Shown: piece by piece, positions 1 through 8,769 of the stretch | Layout: every line of letters starts with the position of its first letter | How positions within the stretch are numbered: the first letter of the stretch is position 1 | Source of the DNA: JAKFWF01 sp963741505 | GTDB lineage: Bacteria > Pseudomonadota > Alphaproteobacteria > Rhizobiales > Hyphomicrobiaceae | Assembly: GCA_963741505.1 (NCBI GenBank) | Contig: CAVUIJ010000007.1 | Coordinates: 1-64,000 of the forward strand | Length of the DNA: 64,000 nucleotides | Direction: 5' to 3' | Translations under genes and position numbers: made by a program | The notes under the pieces: generated by a model | Databases searched by the model: none | Told to the model about the DNA's origin: nothing | The model's input: only the letters and a program-made list of their open reading frames with translations

Positions 1-3000
1 TCGTGCCGTTGATCGTGAACGACACGTTCTTCGTCGTCCCATCCGCACTGGTCACCGTGAAGGTGTCCACCCGCGTCTGCCCGGCGCCCAGGTACTGTGT
101 CGCCGCGTTAGAGACGGTGTAGGTATAGCCCCCGTTGGGCTGCAACACGAGCGTGCCGAGGGGCGTGCCCACCGGGGCAACCACCGTGCTGAAGACCGCC
201 TGGTTGGCGTCGACGTCGCTGAGCGATATCGAACCCGAGGCGGTCAGATTGCCGCCACTGACGCCCACGTCTTCGGTCACCGTGCTCGCCGTCGGTGTGC
301 CGATCACCGCCGCATCATTCGCGCCTTGAATTGTGATGAATAGGGTCGCCGTGCTGGTCAAACCTGCTGCATCACGGACCGTGTAGGTAAATGTGTCGTA
401 GAGGGCGTTGGCGCTGGTGCGTAGCGCCTGCACTGCCGCATTGGTGTTGTCCACCGTGTAGGCGTAGCTGCCGTCGGCGTTGATCACCACCGAGCCGTAG
501 CTGCCCGCCTTCGCCGCCCCTACCGTGCCGCCCGTGATCGCCGACACCGTCTTCGTGTCCCCCGCGTCTGGATCGATGTCGTTGGTCAGCACGTTGCCCG
601 TCGGGTTTATCCCCGGCGTGGCGTTGCCCACCCCGCCTGCCTCTACTGCGATGGCTGAGTCGTTTACGCCTGCTGGCGCATCGTTCGTCGCCACGACGGA
701 AATCGTGCTTCTGGCAATATTGCTCGCCGCTCCCTGATCGTCGCGCAAGACTATGGTGATTGTCCGCGGGCTGGCGCTCGGCGCGTTGCTGGAATTGTTG
801 AACCGAATCGACTCGATCGCGGTTACGTAGTTGGCCCTGCTCGTGGTGCCGGAAAGGGTCAGCGTGCCTGTCGTCGCATCGAACACCCCGGTGATGCCGT
901 TCTGATTCGTGAATTCGAGTAGGTCCGCGCCGGCCTGGTAATTCGCCACGATCCTGATCGTTGCTCCGCCCAGGTTGCCCCGCGTGCTGGTCACGCTCGT
1001 GTCGGCGTCCGCGATGAGCACGCCACCCGCGCCGGGTACGTAGGCGGCCGCTTCGGTGAAGGTCGCTCTGTAATCGTTTCCTGTCGCGCCCGAAGAGTTG
1101 TTGGCGTCGAGGTCGAGCGTCAGCGTGTTCGCGGACGCGGTGATGCTGACGACATCGGAATCGATAAGCGCGGAGGCGTCGGTCGACAGCAGCGTCAGTG
1201 CTGCCGGCCCGGTATAACCGGCCGTCGGCGTATAGGTCAGGCCGTTCAGCGTAGCGTTGATGTCCGCCTGGGTGCCCGAGATCGTCAGCGTGTTCGTGCC
1301 ATTGGCGCCGGCAGTGATCATCGCACTACCGGCCAGGGTCACGTTGGTCACGCCGTTGGTCACCGTAATGCGTGCGCTGGCGAGGTTCCCGTCCGCATCC
1401 CTCACGCTCAAAGCGTTGCCATTTGCCGCGCTGAACACGAGCGCCGTATTGAGCGCGGTGCCTGCAAGCGCAGGCACGGAATTCACCGGCGCGTCGGCCA
1501 CCGGCGTCACCGTCACGTCGATCACGTCGGTCGCCGCGGAGAACGCCAGCGCATTGCCGCCAGCGCCCGTATTCACTTTGGTGCCCACGGTGCCGGTGGT
1601 CGCGTCCCAGGCGCGCAGGGTCAATGCCGCCGGAGCAGCGCCGTTGTAGTCCGCGTTCGGCTTGAAATAGAGACGCGTATTGGCGTTGTCCGCGAGGAGC
1701 AGCGCATTGCTGTTGCTCACCGTCCCGTCCACTTGGTTCACCGCTGTCCAAGTAGCGCCGTTATTGGTCGTGTAGTACCAGGTGCCGTTCGTCTCGTTCG
1801 TCGCGGTGATCGCGATGCCCTTCACTGCGCCCAGGTTGGGGTCGGTGATGCCGCCGGTAAATGCCGACAACGGCGAGCCGACCACGCCGACCGGAACAGG
1901 CGAGTCCTCGGCCACCGTGAGTGCGAGCGGCGTGTCGGCCAGCACCGGTGCGTCGTTGATGATGAGTTCCTTGCTGGATTGATCTGCGATGTCCAGCCCG
2001 GCCGTGGTGCGGACTGCCCTGACGTCGTACACGCCGGATGGTAGAGGGGTCGGGACTTCCAGGGTCCAGGTCGTCCCGCTGACCACGAGGCCACTCGCAG
2101 TGGTGTAAGTCGTACCGTTCACCGTCACGCTGAAGAGTTCCCCGCCGACCAAGGGAGCGGCGCCGACCGTGCCAGAAAGGATTGGCGTGGTATCGGTGGT
2201 CGTGACCAGATCTGCAGTGGGTGCAGAAATCGTCACCGGGTTCGAGAACGACACCGCCGAAAAGAGCGAGCCGAACTGGCGAAGGCCGCCGGTGTCGCCG
2301 GTCGCACCCATGGAAATCTGCAGGGTCGATACCGCGTCGAAATTCGCCTGCACGCGCCCCAGATCATTTACAACGAGGCCGTTATAGGCGTTGGTGCCGG
2401 TAAAACGCAGGCGGTCCGTGCCGGCCACCGCGCTGATCGCCAGGTCGGTTGGACTGCCCACCGTGTAAGACCTGAAGCCGCCGTACTCGACGAATTCCTG
2501 AAAGGCGCCGGGTGTTCCAGCCCCGTCGATATCGACGGAGTTGTTGTAGAAGTTGAGCAGCGTCAGGAGGTTGCCGCTCGGATCCTTGAAATTGATCGCG
2601 AAATCGACTTTGCCGTTGGCGGCGGTCACGCTTATTTCTGGGGCGAAGACGTTGGCTGCCGTCGTACCGCCAGGAGGAACGTAGCTCGCGGGCGCATCGT
2701 TATCGACCGTGACGAGCGAGGCGTTGGTGATGCCGGTGATCGTGACGTAGGCGTCGACCTGCGTCCCCGCGATCGTGGCCACGTTAGTGTACTTGTAGAC
2801 AGCGCCCGTCGCCTTGCCCACGCCGGACACCAGCGTCCGGTTCGCACCGTTGAAATCGAGCGTCGTTCCGCCAACATTGAGCGGCGGCGCGATGAGCAGG
2901 AAGTCCCATTCGTCTTTCATGCTCGGGATGATGGCCGTCGCGTCGATATGCCCCGTCTTCGCCTCGAGCACCCAGTTGCCACCGAGATCCGCCGCACCGG

Positions 3001-3733
3001 TGGCGTCGATTGACGCCGCAATGTCTGCTCCGGTCCGAGCCGCCAGCACGCCCAGGAATGATCGGCCGTGCGGTCCGGCGGCGACGTCGCAACCGTAGAT
3101 CAGGATATCGCCGTCAGCTGAAAGCGACCGGCCGATTGTGGTCAGCTCGCCCTGGTGCTCGCCCTGTGCGCTGGCCGAGTCCAGGATGGCATTGCCGAGG
3201 AAGAGCTTGCCTTCCGAGCCATGGCTGACGATATGAATGGCATCGATGCCCGACCTGCCCGCCAAAGCTGCTGCAATCTGCTCGACGCCGTCCCTGTCAG
3301 CGTTGACAATGACGATCTCGGCGCCCTCCGGCACAGCCGAGGTTATGACCCCCATGTCTTGGACGCGGCTGTCGATGAACACGATGGTGCTCACGGCGTG
3401 CGCCGGCTCAACAGGGATTGCTGCCAATGCCTGCAACAGATCGGTGGTGTCAGGCGACGCGTGGCCGTCTGTTGGGTCGGCTGCAGGCGCGACGGCTTCG
3501 GCCGACTGAGCTGCAGGGTCACGCGCCGCGTCGGCGGCCGAATAGTCGGCGGGCGGGGCAGCGGTTTGGGCCGCCTGAACCGCGGTATCGACGGCAGCGC
3601 CGTCGAACACCATCCGTTGCTCGAGCAATCGATACGATGCCCCAGCTTTGAGCCGGCGCACGAGCTCGATCATTCGATCCTTGTCGCCGCTCGATCTGAT
3701 TGAGGTGGTCAAGCGCGTTTTGGGCAAGTTCAT
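1..3733 (-). CDS. Giant DUF4347 / cadherin-like surface protein, N-terminal 1,244 residues
   Basis: A single open frame reads leftward from about 3733 and leaves the window at base 1, so the C-terminus is missing. About 40 residues in there is a LEPR-like motif (LLEQRMVFDGAA), typical of the N-terminus of very large secreted adhesins. An Ala/Pro-rich linker follows, then a DUF4347 domain at about residues 112-275 (VFIDSRVQDMG, HIVSHGSEG, LIYGCDVAAG). The rest is Ig/cadherin-like repeats with NDAP/EDS-type motifs and a VCBS-like repeat near the left edge. No signal peptide is seen. Proteins of this kind are exported by type I-like systems, and the TolC and HlyD genes upstream on the same strand fit that. 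The start is uncertain: ATGs at 3733 and 3802 are in frame and neither has a clear Shine-Dalgarno sequence. Confidence 0.85.
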   Translation of the reverse strand, partial: MNLPKTRLTTSIRSSGDKDRMIELVRRLKAGASYRLLEQRMVFDGAAVDTAVQAAQTAAPPADYSAADAARDPAAQSAEAVAPAADPTDGHASPDTTDLLQALAAIPVEPAHAVSTIVFIDSRVQDMGVITSAVPEGAEIVIVNADRDGVEQIAAALAGRSGIDAIHIVSHGSEGKLFLGNAILDSASAQGEHQGELTTIGRSLSADGDILIYGCDVAAGPHGRSFLGVLAARTGADIAASIDATGAADLGGNWVLEAKTGHIDATAIIPSMKDEWDFLLIAPPLNVGGTTLDFNGANRTLVSGVGKATGAVYKYTNVATIAGTQVDAYVTITGITNASLVTVDNDAPASYVPPGGTTAANVFAPEISVTAANGKVDFAINFKDPSGNLLTLLNFYNNSVDIDGAGTPGAFQEFVEYGGFRSYTVGSPTDLAISAVAGTDRLRFTGTNAYNGLVVNDLGRVQANFDAVSTLQISMGATGDTGGLRQFGSLFSAVSFSNPVTISAPTADLVTTTDTTPILSGTVGAAPLVGGELFSVTVNGTTYTTASGLVVSGTTWTLEVPTPLPSGVYDVRAVRTTAGLDIADQSSKELIINDAPVLADTPLALTVAEDSPVPVGVVGSPLSAFTGGITDPNLGAVKGIAITATNETNGTWYYTTNNGATWTAVNQVDGTVSNSNALLLADNANTRLYFKPNADYNGAAPAALTLRAWDATTGTVGTKVNTGAGGNALAFSAATDVIDVTVTPVADAPVNSVPALAGTALNTALVFSAANGNALSVRDADGNLASARITVTNGVTNVTLAGSAMITAGANGTNTLTISGTQADINATLNGLTYTPTAGYTGPAALTLLSTDASALIDSDVVSITASANTLTLDLDANNSSGATGNDYRATFTEAAAYVPGAGGVLIADADTSVTSTRGNLGGATIRIVANYQAGADLLEFTNQNGITGVFDATTGTLTLSGTTSRANYVTAIESIRFNNSSNAPSASPRTITIVLRDDQGAASNIARSTISVVATNDAPAGVNDSAIAVEAGGVGNATPGINPTGNVLTNDIDPDAGDTKTVSAITGGTVGAAKAGSYGSVVINADGSYAYTVDNTNAAVQALRTSANALYDTFTYTVRDAAGLTSTATLFITIQGANDAAVIGTPTASTVTEDVGVSGGNLTASGSISLSDVDANQAVFSTVVAPVGTPLGTLVLQPNGGYTYTVSNAATQYLGAGQTRVDTFTVTSADGTTKNVSFTINGT

Positions 3734-3949
3734 GGATGGCTCGGATTCGAGTCCGTGATAAGCGGGGACGCTGCACGGTGACGACCTGGGCCATCGCCTC
3801 ATTTTGAAACACAAAACTTTTAATGGAAGGTCAATTGGTTGTAGCGTCTTGCTACTATCTCTCATTATATTTCGGAAAGCAGCCGGTGTCCGCCAGAGCA
3901 GCCGCATGGCATGTGGCTTGCAGGGTTCGCCTAATAGGAGTTATCCAAG

Positions 3950-4201
3950 TTGGAGCATCGTGTGCTTGCAACCTTGATCTCTGCAACCCTTGCCGGAACA
4001 TTCACCTTCTATCCGGGGTCGAACAATCCCAATCTGGAGATCGAGGCGATTACCGATCGAGGACCAATTCTGGAAATGATTGTGCGGTGCCCGAAGGGTA
4101 CCGCGATCATAACCTATTCCAAGCTCGAGCGGCTCTATTGTGGCCCCCGTCTGACCTGCGCCTCGGACCGGCGTGCCGTGATCAGACAAGCGTGCGAATA
4201 G
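3950..4201 (+). CDS. Small cysteine-containing secreted protein, hypothetical
   Basis: An 83-residue protein with a short hydrophobic N-terminus (VLATLISATLAGTF), then a compact region with CPKGTAIITYSKLERLYC and further cysteines near the C-terminus. The pattern recalls short hypothetical exported proteins of Bradyrhizobium, but that is from memory only. The TTG start at 3950 follows an AGGAG sequence nine bases upstream. The gene converges on the M50-HlyD gene. It overlaps that gene's long reading frame by about 66 bases, but does not overlap if that gene ends in the frame argued for in its own entry. Function unknown. Confidence 0.5.
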   Translation: MEHRVLATLISATLAGTFTFYPGSNNPNLEIEAITDRGPILEMIVRCPKGTAIITYSKLERLYCGPRLTCASDRRAVIRQACE

Positions 4202-6351
4202 GTGCTAACGCACATTGCGCAAATCAGAAGCCGCTCTCGCGCAACAGCACCTTGAGCGTCCGACGCCACACGCGAGCCAATAGAATTCTCCGCCCGGCCG
4301 TCCGCGAGCACGACACCGCGGAACGAAACATCGTTCATGTACGAGGTTTCCAACACGGACATATTCACCATATACTGCGCGGTTGCAGGAACAAGGCGAC
4401 GTTTCTCATCCGGGTTGACGGCAATGCGCCCTGAATTCGTCGAAGCGAGATCTGCGATCTCAACCTGAGACGTTCCGGCCGTTGCGATCTGGTCGATCCT
4501 CACGCGCAGGCTCCGTCTCTGCGGCTGCTCCGGAATGAGCACACCCACGGCACCTTCCGCAACCCTCCAGAGATCGCTCTCGGCGACGTAGCCTCTAGCG
4601 ACAATAGGAGCATCCACAGCAACGACTGCGATTTGATCCCGCGGGCTGATCCAACGGCCCGGATGAAGATCTGGATTGAGATCCACGACCCTTCCATCAA
4701 ACGGGGCTACGATCTTCAGCTCGGCACGCTCCTTCTCCAGCCCTTCAATCTTTGCCGCCAAGGCGGCAATGGCGCTCTCCAGGATCAGCGAGCCTTCGCG
4801 ATCGGCAGCGTCGGCAAGGCGACGGGCGTGTTGCAATTTGGCAAGACTCAGCGCGGTTCGGGCCTGCTCCAGCTGTTGGTTGACTTCCGGTGAGCTCAAC
4901 GAGATGATTGGATTGCCGGTCCGGACGACGGCGCCATGCTCGACATGCCGCGCCTCGATCCATGCTGCTCGTACGGGAAAAATCATTTGCAACCTGGCAC
5001 TCTCGACCACGACCGGGATATCCACCCGCGTCGACCAGGGAATGAGGCACAGCACCAACGCCGAGAATGCACTTGCGGCAGTCAGCAACGTGCGACGGGT
5101 CGCAGCAATTCGACGGCGTAACATGAACCACACTTTCAATTCAGCAGCGACAGGCTGGGCGACGAAATAGATGATCTCGACGGCAAACAGAATGATGCCA
5201 AGCAGCTTGAAGAAGTAGTGATAGACGAGCAGGGCAATGCCGACGAAAAGCAGCAGGCGATAAACCCATACCCCCCACGCGTAGACGACGAGGGCTACGA
5301 CGAGCCGGCGCGGCAGATCCTCGGGGCATGGCGCACCGAGGCCGAACAGCAGCTCACGCATTTTCCATCGCCCGACCGCGAATGAGCGGGACTGCAGGTT
5401 CTCGATGCCGATCGCCTCGGACAGCAGGTAATAGCCGTCGAAGCGCATGAACGGATTGAGATTGATCGCAAGGCTGCTCGCGATGCTGACGGCGGACAGC
5501 AGAAAGGCCGAGCTGCGCAGCGCCCCCTCCGGCAGGAACGCCCAGAGGAACAGGGCAACGGCGGCTATCGCCAGCTCAACCCTGATTCCTGCGCTATCGA
5601 TCAGGATGCGTTGTCGCCGATCCCTCAATCGCCAAGCATCCGTCACGTCCGTGTACAACATCGGCGCCAGCACGACGAATGCCACGCCCATCGTGTGCAC
5701 GCGGCAACCGAAGCGGACAGCCGTGTAGGCATGCCCCAGCTCGTGCGCAGCCTTTACGAGCATCAGCGCCACAGCGGTGAGCACGGCGCCTTCCCAGCTG
5801 AACATGCTTTGGAATGTGCCTGTGAACTCCTCCCACTGGCGCGAGACGAGATAGATACCGGCTATCCCCAGCAGTGCCACGGCTGCGTGCGTGCCCGGCG
5901 TCGCCAAGGCCCGCGCCAGGGGTAAAGTCCGCTCCAGGAAGACCTGTGGTCGCCAGAGAGGCACGCGGAAGAACAGGTAATTGTGAACGAGCTTGCCCGA
6001 AAGCGAATGGCGGCTCGACGCCCGTTGCCGTGCGAACTGCCGCCACCCCTCCGACCGCGGCTCCGTCGTGAGCTGGTTCGCATGCAGGAATTCGACGAGC
6101 TGACCAAGACTCCGTTCATCGAGGCTTACACGCTGCGAAGCGTTGGCGCGCACGATGAGCTCATCTGCCGAACTGCAATCCCGCCAATGACGCAGCGCCT
6201 CGTAGGCTGCGCAATCGATCTGGAAGAATTGATTGGCCACTGGGTCGTGCACGAGCCAGGTCGGCTCGCCGTTCGGGCTGGGAGCGCCATTCAAGAGTTG
6301 GAGCTCCGGCCGCAGCTCTGTGAGCCCTTTTGGTCCGCCAGCTTCGCTCAT
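4135..6351 (-). CDS. M50-like membrane peptidase fused to HlyD adaptor; C-terminus probably frameshifted
   Basis: Domains in order: a PqqD-like N-terminal segment (about residues 30-100), a multi-pass membrane region with the site-2-protease zinc motif HELGH (about 207-211) and the partner motif NLNPFMRFDG (about 301-310), then a HlyD/lipoyl and coiled-coil half (about 430-680). The family combines an intramembrane-peptidase fold with a periplasmic adaptor; the real activity is unclear. The ATG at 6351 overlaps the stop of the gene before it as ATGA, which indicates translational coupling. Near 4285 the homologous-looking C-terminus (VWRRTLKVLLRESGF, stop at 4224) lies in the next frame, and the in-frame tail to 4135 looks non-native. 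A one-base indel, natural or from sequencing, is therefore likely. Confidence 0.85.
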   Translation of the reverse strand: MSEAGGPKGLTELRPELQLLNGAPSPNGEPTWLVHDPVANQFFQIDCAAYEALRHWRDCSSADELIVRANASQRVSLDERSLGQLVEFLHANQLTTEPRSEGWRQFARQRASSRHSLSGKLVHNYLFFRVPLWRPQVFLERTLPLARALATPGTHAAVALLGIAGIYLVSRQWEEFTGTFQSMFSWEGAVLTAVALMLVKAAHELGHAYTAVRFGCRVHTMGVAFVVLAPMLYTDVTDAWRLRDRRQRILIDSAGIRVELAIAAVALFLWAFLPEGALRSSAFLLSAVSIASSLAINLNPFMRFDGYYLLSEAIGIENLQSRSFAVGRWKMRELLFGLGAPCPEDLPRRLVVALVVYAWGVWVYRLLLFVGIALLVYHYFFKLLGIILFAVEIIYFVAQPVAAELKVWFMLRRRIAATRRTLLTAASAFSALVLCLIPWSTRVDIPVVVESARLQMIFPVRAAWIEARHVEHGAVVRTGNPIISLSSPEVNQQLEQARTALSLAKLQHARRLADAADREGSLILESAIAALAAKIEGLEKERAELKIVAPFDGRVVDLNPDLHPGRWISPRDQIAVVAVDAPIVARGYVAESDLWRVAEGAVGVLIPEQPQRRSLRVRIDQIATAGTSQVEIADLASTNSGRIAVNPDEKRRLVPATAQYMVNMSVLETSYMNDVSFRGVVLADGRAENSIGSRVASDAQGAVARERLLICAMCVSTYSHACLITARRSEAQVRRGPQ

Positions 6352-7859
6352 AGTCCCAACCATTGACGCGCAGCGGCGATCGGCCTGCGGAAAAGGTAGA
6401 AGCCCAGGGGCACCATATCACTGTAGACCTGCGCCGTGCCGCGCGCGCCGAGACGCAATGGTATCGGCCGCGACAAGCCGGCCTCCGCAACCAGTCGGAA
6501 CGCCAGCTGCTGGGTCTCGCGAAGCGTAGCCTTGTAGGCAGCACGCACAACCCGCGCCTCGATTGGATTGAGCGGATCGGAGTCGAGGAACACCTTCACC
6601 CGCGCTCCCGTCCGCAGGACGATGGCATCCGACACAGGCAGGTCGATGTGAAACTCCGTACTTTTTGGGTTCGCGATCTCCATCAGCTTCTCGCCAATGG
6701 CGACCGGCCTGCCGACAAGGTCCTTCTTATCGGCAAAGAAGGCAACTCCATCGCCCTCTGCCTTGATTTCCGAGCGGGCGAGCAGCTCTCGCGCATAGTC
6801 GCGCTCCGCGCGTTTGAGCTCGAGCTCGGCCATCGCAACAGCCAACTCGTGGCGGCCGCGGCTGTCGACGAACGCAAGCTGGCCGGCCTTCTTGTACTTG
6901 GTTTCGGCGACCAGAACCTCACGCTCAGCAATCTCGAAGCGGTTCTTGAGAACGGTATCGGCCAGCATCACCAGCACTTGCCCGGACTTCACGGTCTCGC
7001 TTGGCTCGACAGCAACGCTCTTGACAACGCCCTCGACGCCGGATGTCACGACGAAAGGGTTGCGCGGGGCAACCTCTACTGGAGCCAGCGCCGTCATTGG
7101 CACTGGAACCACGAGCAATGCCAGCGTGACAACGGCGGCAATCGCCAGGGACCGGCGTGAAGTGTACTGCCCGAGGAACGACCGAGCCGAGGGGCGGTGA
7201 AGGGCGTCCCAGGCATGAGCGAACGCCCCGGCAAGGTGAGTCGCGATCTTCATCTCCTGGCTGGTCCAAGGGGTCGATCGCGCCAACAGCGTGCCGCCGA
7301 TGACCTCGCCATCGGCGGTAGCCCAGGGAACCCAAAGGAGGTTGCGCAGTGGATATGCGCTCTGGACGATTTCGAACTCGCTCGGAAAGGCGGCGGCATC
7401 GAACTCGCGTGCCTCTCCCAGCCCGAACTCCTGCCCGAGCGATCTGATTACGTTTTCGAACCACAGAACGAGCGGCGACGCCCGATCCACAGTCGTGAGG
7501 GAAGAGACCGCCCGGACTACGAGGTCCTTTCGAATTCCTCTTTCGAGGACCACGATCTGCTGAGCGCGCAACAGCTGACGAGGCTCGTTGGCAATGAAAT
7601 ACGCGAGCTCTGCCTGATTGCGCGCCTTGCGCATGTCGGATTGGAGTTGCAGCAGTGCCAAGGCCGCCGAGCGGAGCCGATCTTCTCCGGCATTCGCTGT
7701 CGCGGACGCAACCGATAGTGGCCTTGCCCCAGCCGCCTGGAGGCTTGGTCCATCGGCGGCCTGGCCCCGCAATGCGCCACCTCCTGGATTGCCCGAAGCC
7801 TCCGGTTGCCCATGATCGATCTTCGCACTTCGATCCCCTGATCGCGCCGTCCCGCTCAT
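6348..7859 (-). CDS. GAF-domain HlyD-type periplasmic adaptor
   Basis: 503 residues. A low-complexity N-terminus leads into a GAF-like sensory domain at about 65-215, then one membrane segment (AIAAVVTLALLVVPVPM, about 238-256). The periplasmic part has a lipoyl half-motif (TSGVEGVVKSVAVEPSETVKSGQVL), a helical hairpin and a beta-barrel. A cytoplasmic GAF domain ahead of an adaptor suggests that export may be gated by a ligand, which is inference. The start overlaps the stop of the upstream gene by four bases (ATGA), as does its own stop with the next gene, so three adaptor genes form one coupled transcription unit. Confidence 0.85.
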   Translation of the reverse strand: MSGTARSGDRSAKIDHGQPEASGNPGGGALRGQAADGPSLQAAGARPLSVASATANAGEDRLRSAALALLQLQSDMRKARNQAELAYFIANEPRQLLRAQQIVVLERGIRKDLVVRAVSSLTTVDRASPLVLWFENVIRSLGQEFGLGEAREFDAAAFPSEFEIVQSAYPLRNLLWVPWATADGEVIGGTLLARSTPWTSQEMKIATHLAGAFAHAWDALHRPSARSFLGQYTSRRSLAIAAVVTLALLVVPVPMTALAPVEVAPRNPFVVTSGVEGVVKSVAVEPSETVKSGQVLVMLADTVLKNRFEIAEREVLVAETKYKKAGQLAFVDSRGRHELAVAMAELELKRAERDYARELLARSEIKAEGDGVAFFADKKDLVGRPVAIGEKLMEIANPKSTEFHIDLPVSDAIVLRTGARVKVFLDSDPLNPIEARVVRAAYKATLRETQQLAFRLVAEAGLSRPIPLRLGARGTAQVYSDMVPLGFYLFRRPIAAARQWLGL

Positions 7860-8620
7860 CGACCGGCCTCCAAGTCCGGGAAGATCGCAGTGCCGCTCAT
7901 CCCAGAAAGCACTCGACCGTCGGGGGCTGCAAATGCGGCAATAACCTTGATCGTCTGGCTCACAGGATCGACCGCAGCCCCAATCCTGAGAACTTTGGCG
8001 TCGTAGGAACTCCCAGTCTCATCGACCGTGAATTTGAATGGTTCACCCGTCGCGAGCGACCTCAGCCAGACCGACGGCACGATCACGTCGATCTCGAATG
8101 TCGTTTCGTCAACGATGCTGATGAAAGGCTGACCGTTAGCCGGTATCTCGTGCTCGTTGATCCTGAGCTCTACTATTCTTCCGCCGAAGGGTGCCACGAT
8201 CGCGCACTGCTTGAGGCGGGCCGCAAGCGCCGTCGTCTCTGCACGCGCCTTGTCCACCCGCGACCGGGAGATCTCCACATCGAGCTTGCCGACCGCGCCA
8301 CGCTTGTCGAGGTAGGTCTGACTTTCCAGGCCGAGCTGCATCTCGCGATGCACAGCCTCTGCTGCGGCATGCTCCGCGCTCAGACGCTCGCAATCGAAAG
8401 TTACTAGCGTATCACCCTTCTTGAAGGACTGCGCTTCGCGAAAGTGGAGCCTGGAGACGCGTATCGGCAGATCGATCGCGATCGAAGCCTGATTGACGGG
8501 GCGCACCATCCCGCGAATCGGGAGCTTGCTGCGCACTTCAGCACCAGCGCTGGTTCCGCCACTGACCGCCAGGGCGAGCAACAGCAGAATAGTCGTCCTG
8601 ACGACATGCACATACTGCAC
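7856..8620 (-). CDS. Short HlyD/RND-type periplasmic adaptor
   Basis: 254 residues with an N-terminal signal peptide (TTILLLLALAVSGGTSAGAEV). The body follows the adaptor layout: first lipoyl half with SRLHFREAQSFKKGDTL, a helical hairpin, second lipoyl half with IVAPFGGRIVEL, then a beta-barrel region ending SGMSGTAIFPD. It is shorter than typical RND adaptors (about 350-400 residues) and has no obvious membrane-proximal domain. It sits between the TolC-like gene and the GAF-HlyD gene. It probably bridges inner-membrane components to TolC. No RND pump or ABC ATPase lies beside it. Confidence 0.85.
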   Translation of the reverse strand: MQYVHVVRTTILLLLALAVSGGTSAGAEVRSKLPIRGMVRPVNQASIAIDLPIRVSRLHFREAQSFKKGDTLVTFDCERLSAEHAAAEAVHREMQLGLESQTYLDKRGAVGKLDVEISRSRVDKARAETTALAARLKQCAIVAPFGGRIVELRINEHEIPANGQPFISIVDETTFEIDVIVPSVWLRSLATGEPFKFTVDETGSSYDAKVLRIGAAVDPVSQTIKVIAAFAAPDGRVLSGMSGTAIFPDLEAGR

Positions 8621-8769
8621 GCAAATACCCTCAAATCGAACAATCGTTCTGCGGACAAAATTAAACTAGAATGGTTTCTAAAACGAAAAGAACTGTCACG
8701 CAAAATATACGACCGCCACCGCACGGTTCTTGCGCGACTTTGGCGCCAAGAGATGTAGAGGCCCGAATT

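Noticed and set aside
3519..3812. Alternative minus-strand frame at the start of the giant DUF4347 gene
   Set aside because: It ends within Arg-rich noise, while the chosen frame carries the LEPR-like motif and the DUF4347 domain without interruption.
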